Source: Thermotogae bacterium (GTDB lineage Bacteria; Thermotogota; Thermotogae; Petrotogales; Kosmotogaceae). From it: a stretch of DNA of 6,607 nucleotides. Position numbers and translations under genes: made by a program. The stretch's first letter is position 1. Every line of letters begins with the position of its first letter. The DNA is taken from the NCBI GenBank assembly GCA_003643975.1, contig QNAR01000100.1, forward strand, positions 1-6,607, given 5' to 3'. Positions 1 through 5,685 of this stretch are shown here, in pieces. Below the pieces are notes generated by a model, which was not told the origin of the DNA, ran no database searches, and was given only the letters and a program-made list of their open reading frames with translations.

Positions 1-1
1 C

Positions 2-1303
2 AATTTACATTATCCTGCAATAGCAGAAGGGCCGGATTATTTCAGAGTGTTTATAACTTACAGCGCTCAATGCCATATATTAGAGACACGTTGGATGAGA
101 AATGATAGCATAGCTCGTGGAAGTTTAATGAATTTCATAAGAAACCAGCGTGATAATGGTGCCTTTGTTGGCCATATATATGTAAATACGATTCAGAAAA
201 ACGGATTTTACCATGCTGACTGGGGACGTGTAGTTAAAGAACTTCATGCCACCCACCCGGATTTAGCTTTCTTGAAAAGCATTTATCAAGGTCTCGTCAA
301 ATATGTAGAATATTTCAAGGCTTATCGCGATCCAGAGAATTCCGGGCTTTATGATGTTTTAGACCAGTTTGAAACGGGGCAGGAGTTCATGAGTAGGTAT
401 TTAGCCGTTGATGAAATGGCAGATAGATATGATTGGATTAATAACATACGCTTAAAGGGAGTAGATGCTACTGTCTATATTTACAACCTGAAGAAGACCC
501 TCGCTTGGATTGCTGACAAGCTTGGAGAAAAAGATGATAAAGAGAAATGGCTTGAAAGTGCTGATAAGACTAAACGAGCGGTGCTCCATTATATGTGGGA
601 TCCAGAAGATGAAATGTTCTACGATGTGAACCCCAAAGATTTTACCAGGACAAAGGTCAAAGCCGCTGTTTGTTTTTATCCATATTTGACAGACATTGTG
701 GATGATTCACACATTCCGGGGCTCAAAAAGCATCTTCTTGACGAAAGGGAGTTCTGGACAACCTATCCGGTGGCTTCTACCAGCGTTGACGATCCATACT
801 TTGACGCTTACGCACAGTGGAAAGGGAAAAGGCATAACTGTCCCTGGAATGGCAGGGTCTGGCCTATGACCAACAGTCATATTGCAGATGTTTTGGGAAT
901 TTCCGCAAGAAAATTCAACGATGCTTGCTTGAAAGAAAAAACTGTTGAATTCATAGAAAAATTCATTAAAATGATGTTCTATGATGGCGATGTCGACAGA
1001 CCAAACTGCTATGAACATTACAACCCCTTCAATGGAAAGGCTTCAGTTTACAGGGGAGTTGACGATTACCAGCATTCGTGGGTGGTTGATCTGTATTTTA
1101 AATATATTATTGGGCTTATTCCAGATGATGATCGGCTTGTGATAGATCCTTTCCCCTTTGATTTGAACTACAATATTGAGAATCTGCGTATCAAAGGCAA
1201 AGAGATTTCCATTTCCTGGAATGGCAGCAAATACCTGGTTAGAATTGACGGAGAACTTTTCTATGAAGGAGCTGAAAGAATACCTTTAACCATTGAATTG
1301 TGA
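2..1303 (+). CDS. MGH1/GH63-like glycoside hydrolase, C-terminal part (5' truncated by window edge)
   Basis: The frame is open from base 2, so the GTG at 47 is only an internal valine and the true start lies outside the window; 433 residues are visible. The protein resembles the MGH1-like / GH63-type glycosidases with an (alpha/alpha)6 barrel, which hydrolyse alpha-glycosidic bonds in sugars such as mannosylglycerate, glucosylglycerate or oligosaccharides. Visible family marks are FETGQEFMSRY (about residues 123-133), the region where these enzymes carry the general acid; WNGRVWP (282-288), a substrate-pocket motif; and YEHYNPFNG (337-345), where E338 is the expected catalytic base. A short beta-rich tail (about 370-433) ends the protein, as is usual. 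No signal peptide can be judged because the N-terminus is missing. The exact substrate cannot be read from the sequence. Family assignment is fairly sure, substrate is not. Confidence 0.8.
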   Translation, partial: NLHYPAIAEGPDYFRVFITYSAQCHILETRWMRNDSIARGSLMNFIRNQRDNGAFVGHIYVNTIQKNGFYHADWGRVVKELHATHPDLAFLKSIYQGLVKYVEYFKAYRDPENSGLYDVLDQFETGQEFMSRYLAVDEMADRYDWINNIRLKGVDATVYIYNLKKTLAWIADKLGEKDDKEKWLESADKTKRAVLHYMWDPEDEMFYDVNPKDFTRTKVKAAVCFYPYLTDIVDDSHIPGLKKHLLDEREFWTTYPVASTSVDDPYFDAYAQWKGKRHNCPWNGRVWPMTNSHIADVLGISARKFNDACLKEKTVEFIEKFIKMMFYDGDVDRPNCYEHYNPFNGKASVYRGVDDYQHSWVVDLYFKYIIGLIPDDDRLVIDPFPFDLNYNIENLRIKGKEISISWNGSKYLVRIDGELFYEGAERIPLTIEL

Positions 1304-1388
1304 TAAACCTATATTCCTAAAATCATCAAAAATGTGTTTACTTACGTGTTTCTGCGTAGCAGCACTATGTTGATCATACTTTATATTA

Positions 1389-1416
1389 TTCAGGTATCAC
1401 TACCTCATTACCTGAA
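1389..1416. repeat. Inverted repeat with two alternative pairings
   Basis: TTCAGGTA (1389-1396) pairs perfectly with TACCTGAA (1409-1416) across 12 bases. The same AGGTA (1392-1396) can instead pair with TACCT at 1401-1405 across 4 bases. No clear T-run follows, so a terminator role is weak; a protein-binding site is also possible. Confidence 0.35.
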
Positions 1417-1447
1417 GTCTTTATATCACTTTATTGCTGCGTTGTCA

Positions 1448-1480
1448 GCTGATTAAAACCAATCAGCAAGATTTTCTTTT
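1448..1480 (+). terminator. Candidate Rho-independent terminator downstream of the glycosidase gene
   Basis: A perfect 7-bp stem (GCTGATT at 1448-1454 with AATCAGC at 1461-1467) closes a 6-nt loop and is followed after three bases by a T-rich run (ATTTTCTTTT). It sits about 145 bases after the glycosidase stop codon. The stem is short and only moderately GC-rich, so it may be a weak terminator or a chance hairpin. Confidence 0.4.
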
Positions 1481-1522
1481 GTATATTTTTTTCGTTTAAT
1501 TTTCCAAATGAACAAAATTTCA

Positions 1523-1538
1523 GCGTTGAAGCGTTGAC
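1523..1538 (+). repeat. Tandem octamer AGCGTTGA x2
   Basis: Two perfect adjacent copies of AGCGTTGA; the second contributes the first four bases of the TTGACA -35 element. It may be a replication-slippage duplication or an activator half-site pair. Nothing else supports a function. Confidence 0.5.
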
Positions 1539-1566
1539 ATCCAGATAAAATATGCTAAAATATAGG
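1535..1566 (+). promoter_or_regulatory. Probable promoter of the DtxR-FeoA / feoA / feoB operon
   Basis: A perfect -35 hexamer TTGACA lies at 1535-1540. The -10 element is poor: the best choices are TAAATA at 1557-1562 (16-bp spacer, preceded by a TG at 1554-1555 as in extended -10 sites) or AAATAT at 1558-1563 (17-bp spacer). Both fall inside the left arm of the palindrome at 1558-1579, so a repressor bound there would block RNA polymerase. The regulator start codon follows about 30 bases after the -10. Confidence 0.6.
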
Positions 1567-1579
1567 CAAACCTATATTT
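1558..1579. promoter_or_regulatory. Inverted-repeat operator, probable DtxR-family binding site
   Basis: AAATATAGG (1558-1566), CAAA spacer, CCTATATTT (1571-1579) form a perfect 9-bp inverted repeat of 22 bp in all. The inner AGG...CCT core recalls operators of DtxR/IdeR/MntR-type repressors (for example TTAGG...CCTAA). It overlaps the -10 region and ends just before the ribosome binding site of a DtxR-family gene, which fits metal-dependent autoregulation of the whole iron operon. Binding is inferred, not shown. Confidence 0.68.
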
Positions 1580-1592
1580 TAGAGGTGATACT

Positions 1593-2246
1593 ATGGTGAT
1601 CACTCCTGCTTTGGAAAATTACATTCGTGTTCTTTATGATTTGCAGGCATCTGAAAAAATGCCAAGAGTGAAGCATATAGCCAAAATACTCAATGTTAAA
1701 GTACCCACTGTGGTCGAGAGCATAAAGAAATTGGAGAACATAGGGGTTTTGGAGCACGAAAAATATGGCTATATTCGACTAACGCCAAAAGGAATTGCTT
1801 TGGCAGAAAAAATACACAAAAATAACAGAATAGTCTATGAATTTGCAACCAGGCTTTTAGAACTTCCATCAAATGAAGCACAAGATTTGGCATGCAAGCT
1901 AGAACACATAAACAACCCACGCCTTTTTGCTGCTTTTTCTGTTATGATGAGTTTTTTTAAGGAAGATCAGGAATTGAAAGAGCGTTTCCTATCTCATCTA
2001 AAGAATAATGAGGAGGTGTTTGCTTTGACTTTGGCTTCAATTGAACCCGGAAAAACAGTGAAAATAAAAAAGCTAAAGGGTTCCAGAACATTTCAAAGAC
2101 GTTTAATGAGCATGGGTGTTATGCCAGGAGTAGAAGTCCACATAGAAAGAATTGCACCTCTTGGCGATCCGATTGAAGTAAAAGTAAAGGGATACAGGTT
2201 GAGCCTTAGAAGAGAAGAAGCAAAAGACATTTTAGTAGAGGAGTGA
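1593..2246 (+). CDS. DtxR-family metal-dependent repressor with C-terminal FeoA domain
   Basis: A 217-residue cytoplasmic transcription regulator that very likely senses Fe2+ (or Mn2+) and represses this operon. Residues 1-65 form the winged helix-turn-helix (TPALENYIRVLYDL, then VKHIAKILNVKVPTVVESIKKLE and a wing ending in RLTPKG). Residues 66-140 form the helical dimerisation and metal domain, with C101-x-x-E104-H105 matching the DtxR primary site C102/E105/H106. N9 replaces DtxR M10. The ancillary-site ligands H79, E83 and H98 line up with N78, Y82 and Q97, so that site looks lost. Residues 145-217 are a full FeoA/SH3-like domain with RLMSMGVMPG, APLGDPIEVKVKGY and LSLRREEA. The ATG at 1593 has a strong site, GAGGTGA at 1582-1588. 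The next gene starts 6 bases after the stop. An internal ribosome binding site may also yield the FeoA domain alone. Family is sure; the metal sensed is inferred. Confidence 0.9.
   Translation: MVITPALENYIRVLYDLQASEKMPRVKHIAKILNVKVPTVVESIKKLENIGVLEHEKYGYIRLTPKGIALAEKIHKNNRIVYEFATRLLELPSNEAQDLACKLEHINNPRLFAAFSVMMSFFKEDQELKERFLSHLKNNEEVFALTLASIEPGKTVKIKKLKGSRTFQRRLMSMGVMPGVEVHIERIAPLGDPIEVKVKGYRLSLRREEAKDILVEE
2010..2027 (+). promoter_or_regulatory. Internal Shine-Dalgarno and in-frame TTG start before the FeoA domain
   Basis: Inside the regulator gene, GAGGAGGTG (2010-2018) contains AGGAGGTG, a perfect 8-base match to the anti-Shine-Dalgarno. The in-frame TTG at 2025-2027 lies 8 bases after AGGAGG, a near-ideal distance. 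Translation from here would give residues 145-217, a 73-residue free FeoA. The bases also encode Glu-Glu-Val of the linker, so chance is possible. Confidence 0.5.
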
Positions 2247-2252
2247 CTATAC

Positions 2253-2474
2253 ATGCCATTGAGTTTTGCCAACCCTGGAATCTATAAAGTCAAGTCAATA
2301 AATGGAGGCAGAACGGTGTCAAAGCGTCTCACAGATATGGGTTTGAGAATAGGGAGCGTTTTACAGGTTGTTTCATCGGATTCTTTTGGCCCTATAATCG
2401 TTCAAATAAACAGCACAAGGCTCGCACTGGGCAAAGGGATAGCGCGCAAAATCATCGTTGAGGGGGCAGGTTGA
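2253..2474 (+). CDS. feoA: FeoA family ferrous iron transport accessory protein
   Basis: A 73-residue cytoplasmic SH3-like protein of the FeoA family, which works with FeoB in Fe2+ uptake, probably by contacting its cytoplasmic GTPase part. Family marks are the KRLTDMGLRIGS segment (about residues 25-36), the beta strand GPIIVQI (about 46-52) and the closing RLALGKGIARKIIVE (about 56-70). The length is normal for FeoA. The ATG at 2253 is preceded by AGAGGAG at 2237-2243, which overlaps the upstream stop region, and only 6 bases separate it from the regulator gene, so the two are probably translationally coupled. It is clearly diverged from the FeoA domain fused to the regulator: it lacks the APLGDPI segment and carries SSDSFGPI instead. 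The operon therefore encodes two different FeoA modules. Confidence 0.92.
   Translation: MPLSFANPGIYKVKSINGGRTVSKRLTDMGLRIGSVLQVVSSDSFGPIIVQINSTRLALGKGIARKIIVEGAG
2460..2470 (+). promoter_or_regulatory. feoB ribosome binding site (decides the start)
   Basis: The purine-rich run GAGGGGGCAGG lies within the last codons of feoA and stands 5 to 10 bases before the ATG at 2476. An earlier in-frame TTG at 2458 has no such sequence before it and would add six residues (MRGQVE) not expected in FeoB, so ATG 2476 is preferred. Confidence 0.7.
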
Positions 2475-2475
2475 A

Positions 2476-4464
2476 ATGAGAGAAATAAAAGTTGCTTTAG
2501 CAGGCAACCCCAATGTTGGTAAAACGGCTATTTTCAACTGTCTTACAGGTATGAAGCAGCATGTGGGAAATTGGCCAGGGGTAACTGTCGAGAAGAAAGA
2601 AGGTTCATATGTCTACAACGGTTTTACTTTCTCAGTCACTGATTTGCCAGGGATTTACTCACTTTCAACGGTTTCCATGGATGAGAGAATAGCAAGAAGA
2701 TTTTTAGCAGAGGAAAAGCCTGATGTTGTTGTTGCGATTATCGATGGCATGAACTTAGAAAGAAATCTTTACCTTGTCTCTGAACTCTTAGACCTCGGTG
2801 TAAATCTCGTTTTGACGGTTAATTTTATGGACGAAGTCGAAAAAAACAACATGAAGATAGATATTCAAAAGCTCTCTAAAAGTCTTGATGTTCCAGTTGT
2901 AGGTACTGTTGCTATCAAAGGACATGGAGTTCAAAAATTGAAGGATGAAGTGCTGAATATTGCTCAAGCAAAGACGATTCCGATGATCAAATACAGCGAT
3001 GAATTAGAAAGGTATATACAACGGGTCGAGGGAATATTGAAACTCTTCAACGTAAAATCAAACACCAATTCACGATTTCTGGCTTTGAAACTCATCGAAG
3101 AAGATCCTGAGATTTTCGAGCAGATAAAATCCAAAGTAAGCGATGCCAAACGCTTTTCGCAATTGTTAAATGAGGTACTTTCAGATATTGAACAAAAGCA
3201 CGAAGACTCTTCAATTTTTGTTGGCGATGAAAAATTCAAATTCATTAAGAAGATTCTTAGAAATACTGTAGAAGGCAGCGGCAAAAAGTCTGAAACTTTT
3301 ACAAATACGATGGACAAGATTTTTACCCATCGCATCTGGGGCCTTCCCATTTTATTTGGAATAATGTACGCTGTCTTCCAGCTCACTTTCGCATTTGGAG
3401 GCATTTTCGCCGACTGGCTGGATTCCGGAATGGGGCTTTTAAGTGACTGGATACAAAACACTGTCCCAAACGCCACTTTAGCGTCTTTTCTAGCAGATGG
3501 GGTAATTGGTGGAGTGGGTTCAGTATTGGTGTTTGTTCCTAATATTTTTATCCTCTTCCTGTTAATAGCGATATTGGAAAACATTGGCTACATGGCTAGA
3601 GCTGCCTTTGTCATGGATAAAGTGATGAATTCGATAGGTCTTTCCGGGAAATCGTTTATTCCCATGATTTTGGGTTTTGGCTGTAATGTACCGGCAATTA
3701 TGTCAACAAGAACGATAGAAAAAGAAGATGACAGAATTATCACGGCTATCCTAAACCCACTGATTCCATGTTCAGCAAGAATCCCTATTTTCCTCGCATT
3801 TGCAGGAACATTTTTCCCTTCACACCAGGGATTAATCGTCTTTTCCATGTACATTATAGCGATTACCTTAATGGTTGTTTTGGCCAAGGTGTTGAAATCA
3901 ACCATATTCAAAGGGGAACCGGCTCCTTTTGTTATGGAGTTGCCTCCTTATAGGGTACCAGGTTTTTTGCAGGTTAATACCGAGGCATGGAAACGAACAT
4001 CGCTTTTTGTGAAGAAAGCTGGAACGTTTATATTTGCTGCTGTTATTATAATTTGGTTGCTCGCTTCATTGCCAGCAGGTGTAGACTATGCTTCAAAGGA
4101 TAGCTACATCGGGCTGATGGGAAGAGCTATCGCTCCAATATTTGAATTTAACGGATTTGGGAATTGGCAAAGTTCCGTAGCTTTAATGTTTGGGTTTCTT
4201 GCTAAAGAGGTTGTTGTAGGAACCCTTGGGGCTCTTGCTGGAGGTGCTGAGAATTTGGGAAATTTGCTTTCAACCCTTTTTACGCCATTATCGGCATATT
4301 CGTTTATGCTTTTCAGTCTTTTATATGTCCCATGTGTAGCCTCTCTAGGAGTTCTTGTAAGAGAAGTTGGAATGAAATGGACAATTTTCTCCGTGATATT
4401 ACTGGTTTCATTGGCATATTTTGTTTCTATGGCATTCTATCTTGTTGGATCGATTTTTGTCTGA
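2476..4464 (+). CDS. feoB: FeoB ferrous iron transporter (GTPase-coupled membrane protein)
   Basis: A 662-residue inner-membrane Fe2+ transporter. The N-terminal G domain (about 1-165) has G1 GNPNVGKT (10-17), the switch region GNWPGVTVEKKEG, G3 DLPG (56-59) and G4 NFMD (116-119). A helical, charged GDI-type linker follows (about 170-265). The membrane part begins near H285 with HRIWGLPILFG and contains about eight or nine hydrophobic segments. Both Gate motifs are present: GFGCNVPAIMSTRTIE with C403 and YVPCVASLGVLVRE with C620; NPLIPCSARIPI adds C432. No key residue appears to be missing. The length is close to the shorter FeoB proteins of thermophiles, which lack the extra C-terminal tail of the E. 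coli protein. The ATG at 2476 comes one base after the feoA stop, so feoA and feoB are one operon, presumably under the operator at 1558-1579. A hairpin terminator follows within 30 bases. Confidence 0.97.
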   Translation: MREIKVALAGNPNVGKTAIFNCLTGMKQHVGNWPGVTVEKKEGSYVYNGFTFSVTDLPGIYSLSTVSMDERIARRFLAEEKPDVVVAIIDGMNLERNLYLVSELLDLGVNLVLTVNFMDEVEKNNMKIDIQKLSKSLDVPVVGTVAIKGHGVQKLKDEVLNIAQAKTIPMIKYSDELERYIQRVEGILKLFNVKSNTNSRFLALKLIEEDPEIFEQIKSKVSDAKRFSQLLNEVLSDIEQKHEDSSIFVGDEKFKFIKKILRNTVEGSGKKSETFTNTMDKIFTHRIWGLPILFGIMYAVFQLTFAFGGIFADWLDSGMGLLSDWIQNTVPNATLASFLADGVIGGVGSVLVFVPNIFILFLLIAILENIGYMARAAFVMDKVMNSIGLSGKSFIPMILGFGCNVPAIMSTRTIEKEDDRIITAILNPLIPCSARIPIFLAFAGTFFPSHQGLIVFSMYIIAITLMVVLAKVLKSTIFKGEPAPFVMELPPYRVPGFLQVNTEAWKRTSLFVKKAGTFIFAAVIIIWLLASLPAGVDYASKDSYIGLMGRAIAPIFEFNGFGNWQSSVALMFGFLAKEVVVGTLGALAGGAENLGNLLSTLFTPLSAYSFMLFSLLYVPCVASLGVLVREVGMKWTIFSVILLVSLAYFVSMAFYLVGSIFV

Positions 4465-4493
4465 AAACAAGGCAAGCTAAAAACTTTGTATGC

Positions 4494-4532
4494 AAATTAC
4501 TAACCCCCGCTGTTTGCGGGGGTTAGTAATTT
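4494..4532. terminator. Perfect 17-bp hairpin, probable bidirectional terminator
   Basis: The arms at 4494-4510 and 4516-4532 are perfectly complementary around a TGTTT loop, with a GC-rich core (CCCCCGC/GCGGGGG). The hairpin lies 30 bases after the feoB stop and 4 bases beyond the stop of the convergent minus-strand gene, so it can serve both. There is no long T-tract; only the AAATTA / TAATTT stem ends supply a few T residues on either strand. Confidence 0.83.
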
Positions 4533-4536
4533 AGCG

Positions 4537-5550
4537 TCATTTCACTTGAATTGTGTAGGTCAGGCTTTCGATTGCCGAGTTTTCACCCTCCCAGCCTCGA
4601 TATTTTTTCAGCGTGAGCGCAACTTTTCCGGGCTTAACAGCCTTGATAAACCAGCTCACTTTTGAAGGGGCTCCAACAACTCCCGGTGGGGCTTGGGTTG
4701 TTACAGTTTTTGATGAGATTTCTACAATACCTTCTTCGGAAAGCTTCAAGTGCCATGTGAATCCGGTTGAGGCATTTTCTTCAAGGGAAAGTATCACTGT
4801 TTCGCCAACATTCAATATATTTGTACCCTTTTTGAGCTCTTTGATTTTTGCCCTCTCCTCTCCACTTTCAACCCTGATGCCAATGAAGTGCTCTTCAATG
4901 CTATTTTCATCAGTGCTTTTTTTCAATTGAAAAGCAAGCAAACAAATGCCGGGGTTTATCGTTTTGAATTTCCAGACCTTTATGGAAGGTTCACCGGGTA
5001 TTTTTCCCGATTTCACAATCAGTTCCTCACTGAGGGAAAGAACCTCAGGATTGGAATTGAAAAGGTGCCAGAAATACCCTGTCGAGGGGTTCTCATCAAG
5101 ACTTACCGATATCTCATCCCCTAAGTACACAACATCACTGCAATCTTCCAAAATCCTTTCGCCGGGAACCTCTTCATTTTTTTCTACTATAATATTGAAA
5201 ACTCTTAGGTCTACAGCCTTTTCTTTTCCTTCCCATGGTCTGTAAAGCCAGAAGATTAGAGTGGCTTTGCCTGTTTTCACAGGCTTAAATACCCATTTTA
5301 CATTTACCGAAGCTCCTACCACTGTTGATTCTGAAGAAGGCTCTATTATTTTATCCTGAAATACGATATTATCAGAGCCAAAGATTTCAAACTGCCATGA
5401 ATAACCCGTCGAAGGATTCTCCATGAGTTCAACCACCGCGGTGTCTACAAGCCCTATAATGTTTGAAGTTTCCTTTGTTGTATATACCGAAGAAAAGGCA
5501 AAGGTGGTACAAATTACCATCACAAACAGGAATAAATATGCTTTTTTCAT
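4537..5550 (-). CDS. Secreted protein with three tandem chagasin-like (I42) peptidase inhibitor domains
   Basis: A 337-residue exported protein. The start is the ATG whose complement is at 5548-5550, because GGGGGTGG (5555-5562) lies 4 bases before it and MKKAYLFLFVMVICTTFAFSS is a clear signal peptide; an upstream in-frame ATG at 5583 would bury it. C14 does not sit in a lipobox, so cleavage by signal peptidase I after about A18-S21 is likelier. Three repeats of about 95-100 residues follow (about 28-123, 131-228, 236-337). Each has the chagasin BC-loop motif: NPSTGYSW (45-52), NPSTGYFW (154-161), NASTGFTW (259-266). The FG-loop RPW motif is intact in repeat 1 (YRPWEG, 103-108), altered in repeat 3 (YRGWEG, 317-322) and absent in repeat 2. 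Chagasin-family proteins block papain-type cysteine peptidases by three loops. The fold call is good; inhibition itself and the target are inferred. The gene appears monocistronic. Confidence 0.85.
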   Translation of the reverse strand: MKKAYLFLFVMVICTTFAFSSVYTTKETSNIIGLVDTAVVELMENPSTGYSWQFEIFGSDNIVFQDKIIEPSSESTVVGASVNVKWVFKPVKTGKATLIFWLYRPWEGKEKAVDLRVFNIIVEKNEEVPGERILEDCSDVVYLGDEISVSLDENPSTGYFWHLFNSNPEVLSLSEELIVKSGKIPGEPSIKVWKFKTINPGICLLAFQLKKSTDENSIEEHFIGIRVESGEERAKIKELKKGTNILNVGETVILSLEENASTGFTWHLKLSEEGIVEISSKTVTTQAPPGVVGAPSKVSWFIKAVKPGKVALTLKKYRGWEGENSAIESLTYTIQVK

Positions 5551-5594
5551 ATATCCACCCCCATTTTGTGACTTATAAGGCAACTATGTAGTTC

Positions 5595-5624
5595 ATTTTA
5601 GTATCTTTGTTTAAAATTTCACAA
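5595..5624 (-). promoter_or_regulatory. Possible promoter of the chagasin-like gene
   Basis: Read on the minus strand, TTGTGA (5624-5619) and TAAAAT (5600-5595) are 18 bp apart and match the -35 and -10 consensus at 4 and 5 of 6 positions. The -10 lies about 45 bases before the start codon. An overlapping TTGAAC is an alternative -35 but has no good -10 at the right distance. Confidence 0.4.
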
Positions 5625-5639
5625 GTTCAAAAACGGATG

Positions 5640-5648
5640 TGATATTAT
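5640..5648 (+). promoter_or_regulatory. Possible extended -10 promoter of the membrane protein gene
   Basis: TGATATTAT combines the extended -10 TGn with TATTAT, a 5-of-6 match to TATAAT. No good -35 is visible 16-18 bases upstream, which is tolerated by extended -10 promoters. It lies 37 bases before the ATG at 5686. It is arranged back to back with the minus-strand promoter in the same 135-base gap. Confidence 0.4.
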
Positions 5649-5685
5649 GAAATATATATGCGGATAATACGAAAGGGGGAGAAAA

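Larger units (their letters stand above)
1304..1592. other. AT-rich intergenic region upstream of the iron operon
   Basis: This 289-base gap holds no convincing gene on either strand. It contains, in order, a hairpin at 1389-1416, a terminator-like hairpin at 1448-1467 with a T-rich tail, a tandem octamer at 1523-1538, a -35 element at 1535-1540, a palindromic operator at 1558-1579 and a ribosome binding site at 1582-1588. The gap separates the glycosidase from the iron operon, which appears to have its own promoter. Confidence 0.7.

Noticed and set aside
47..1303. GTG at 47 as the start of the glycosidase
   Set aside because: The frame is open to the left edge and reads as plausible protein (HYPAIAEGPDYFRV) before it, with no ribosome binding site, so the gene is truncated.
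1304..1592. Riboswitch or small RNA in the intergenic region
   Set aside because: No known riboswitch core could be recognised, and the leader after the presumed promoter is only about 25 bases long.
2458..2475. TTG at 2458 as the start of feoB
   Set aside because: It has no ribosome binding site, adds residues not expected in FeoB, and a better placed ATG at 2476 follows a purine-rich run.
2964..3584. Long minus-strand open frame opposite feoB
   Set aside because: It lies fully opposite a strongly conserved FeoB coding region and has no recognisable domain, so it is a shadow frame.
4613..5245. Plus-strand open frames opposite the chagasin-like gene
   Set aside because: They are antisense to a gene with a signal peptide and conserved repeats, and show no domain of their own.
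5551..5583. ATG at 5583 (minus strand) as the start of the chagasin-like protein
   Set aside because: It would place 11 polar residues before the signal peptide, and those bases contain the ribosome binding site of the better start at 5550.
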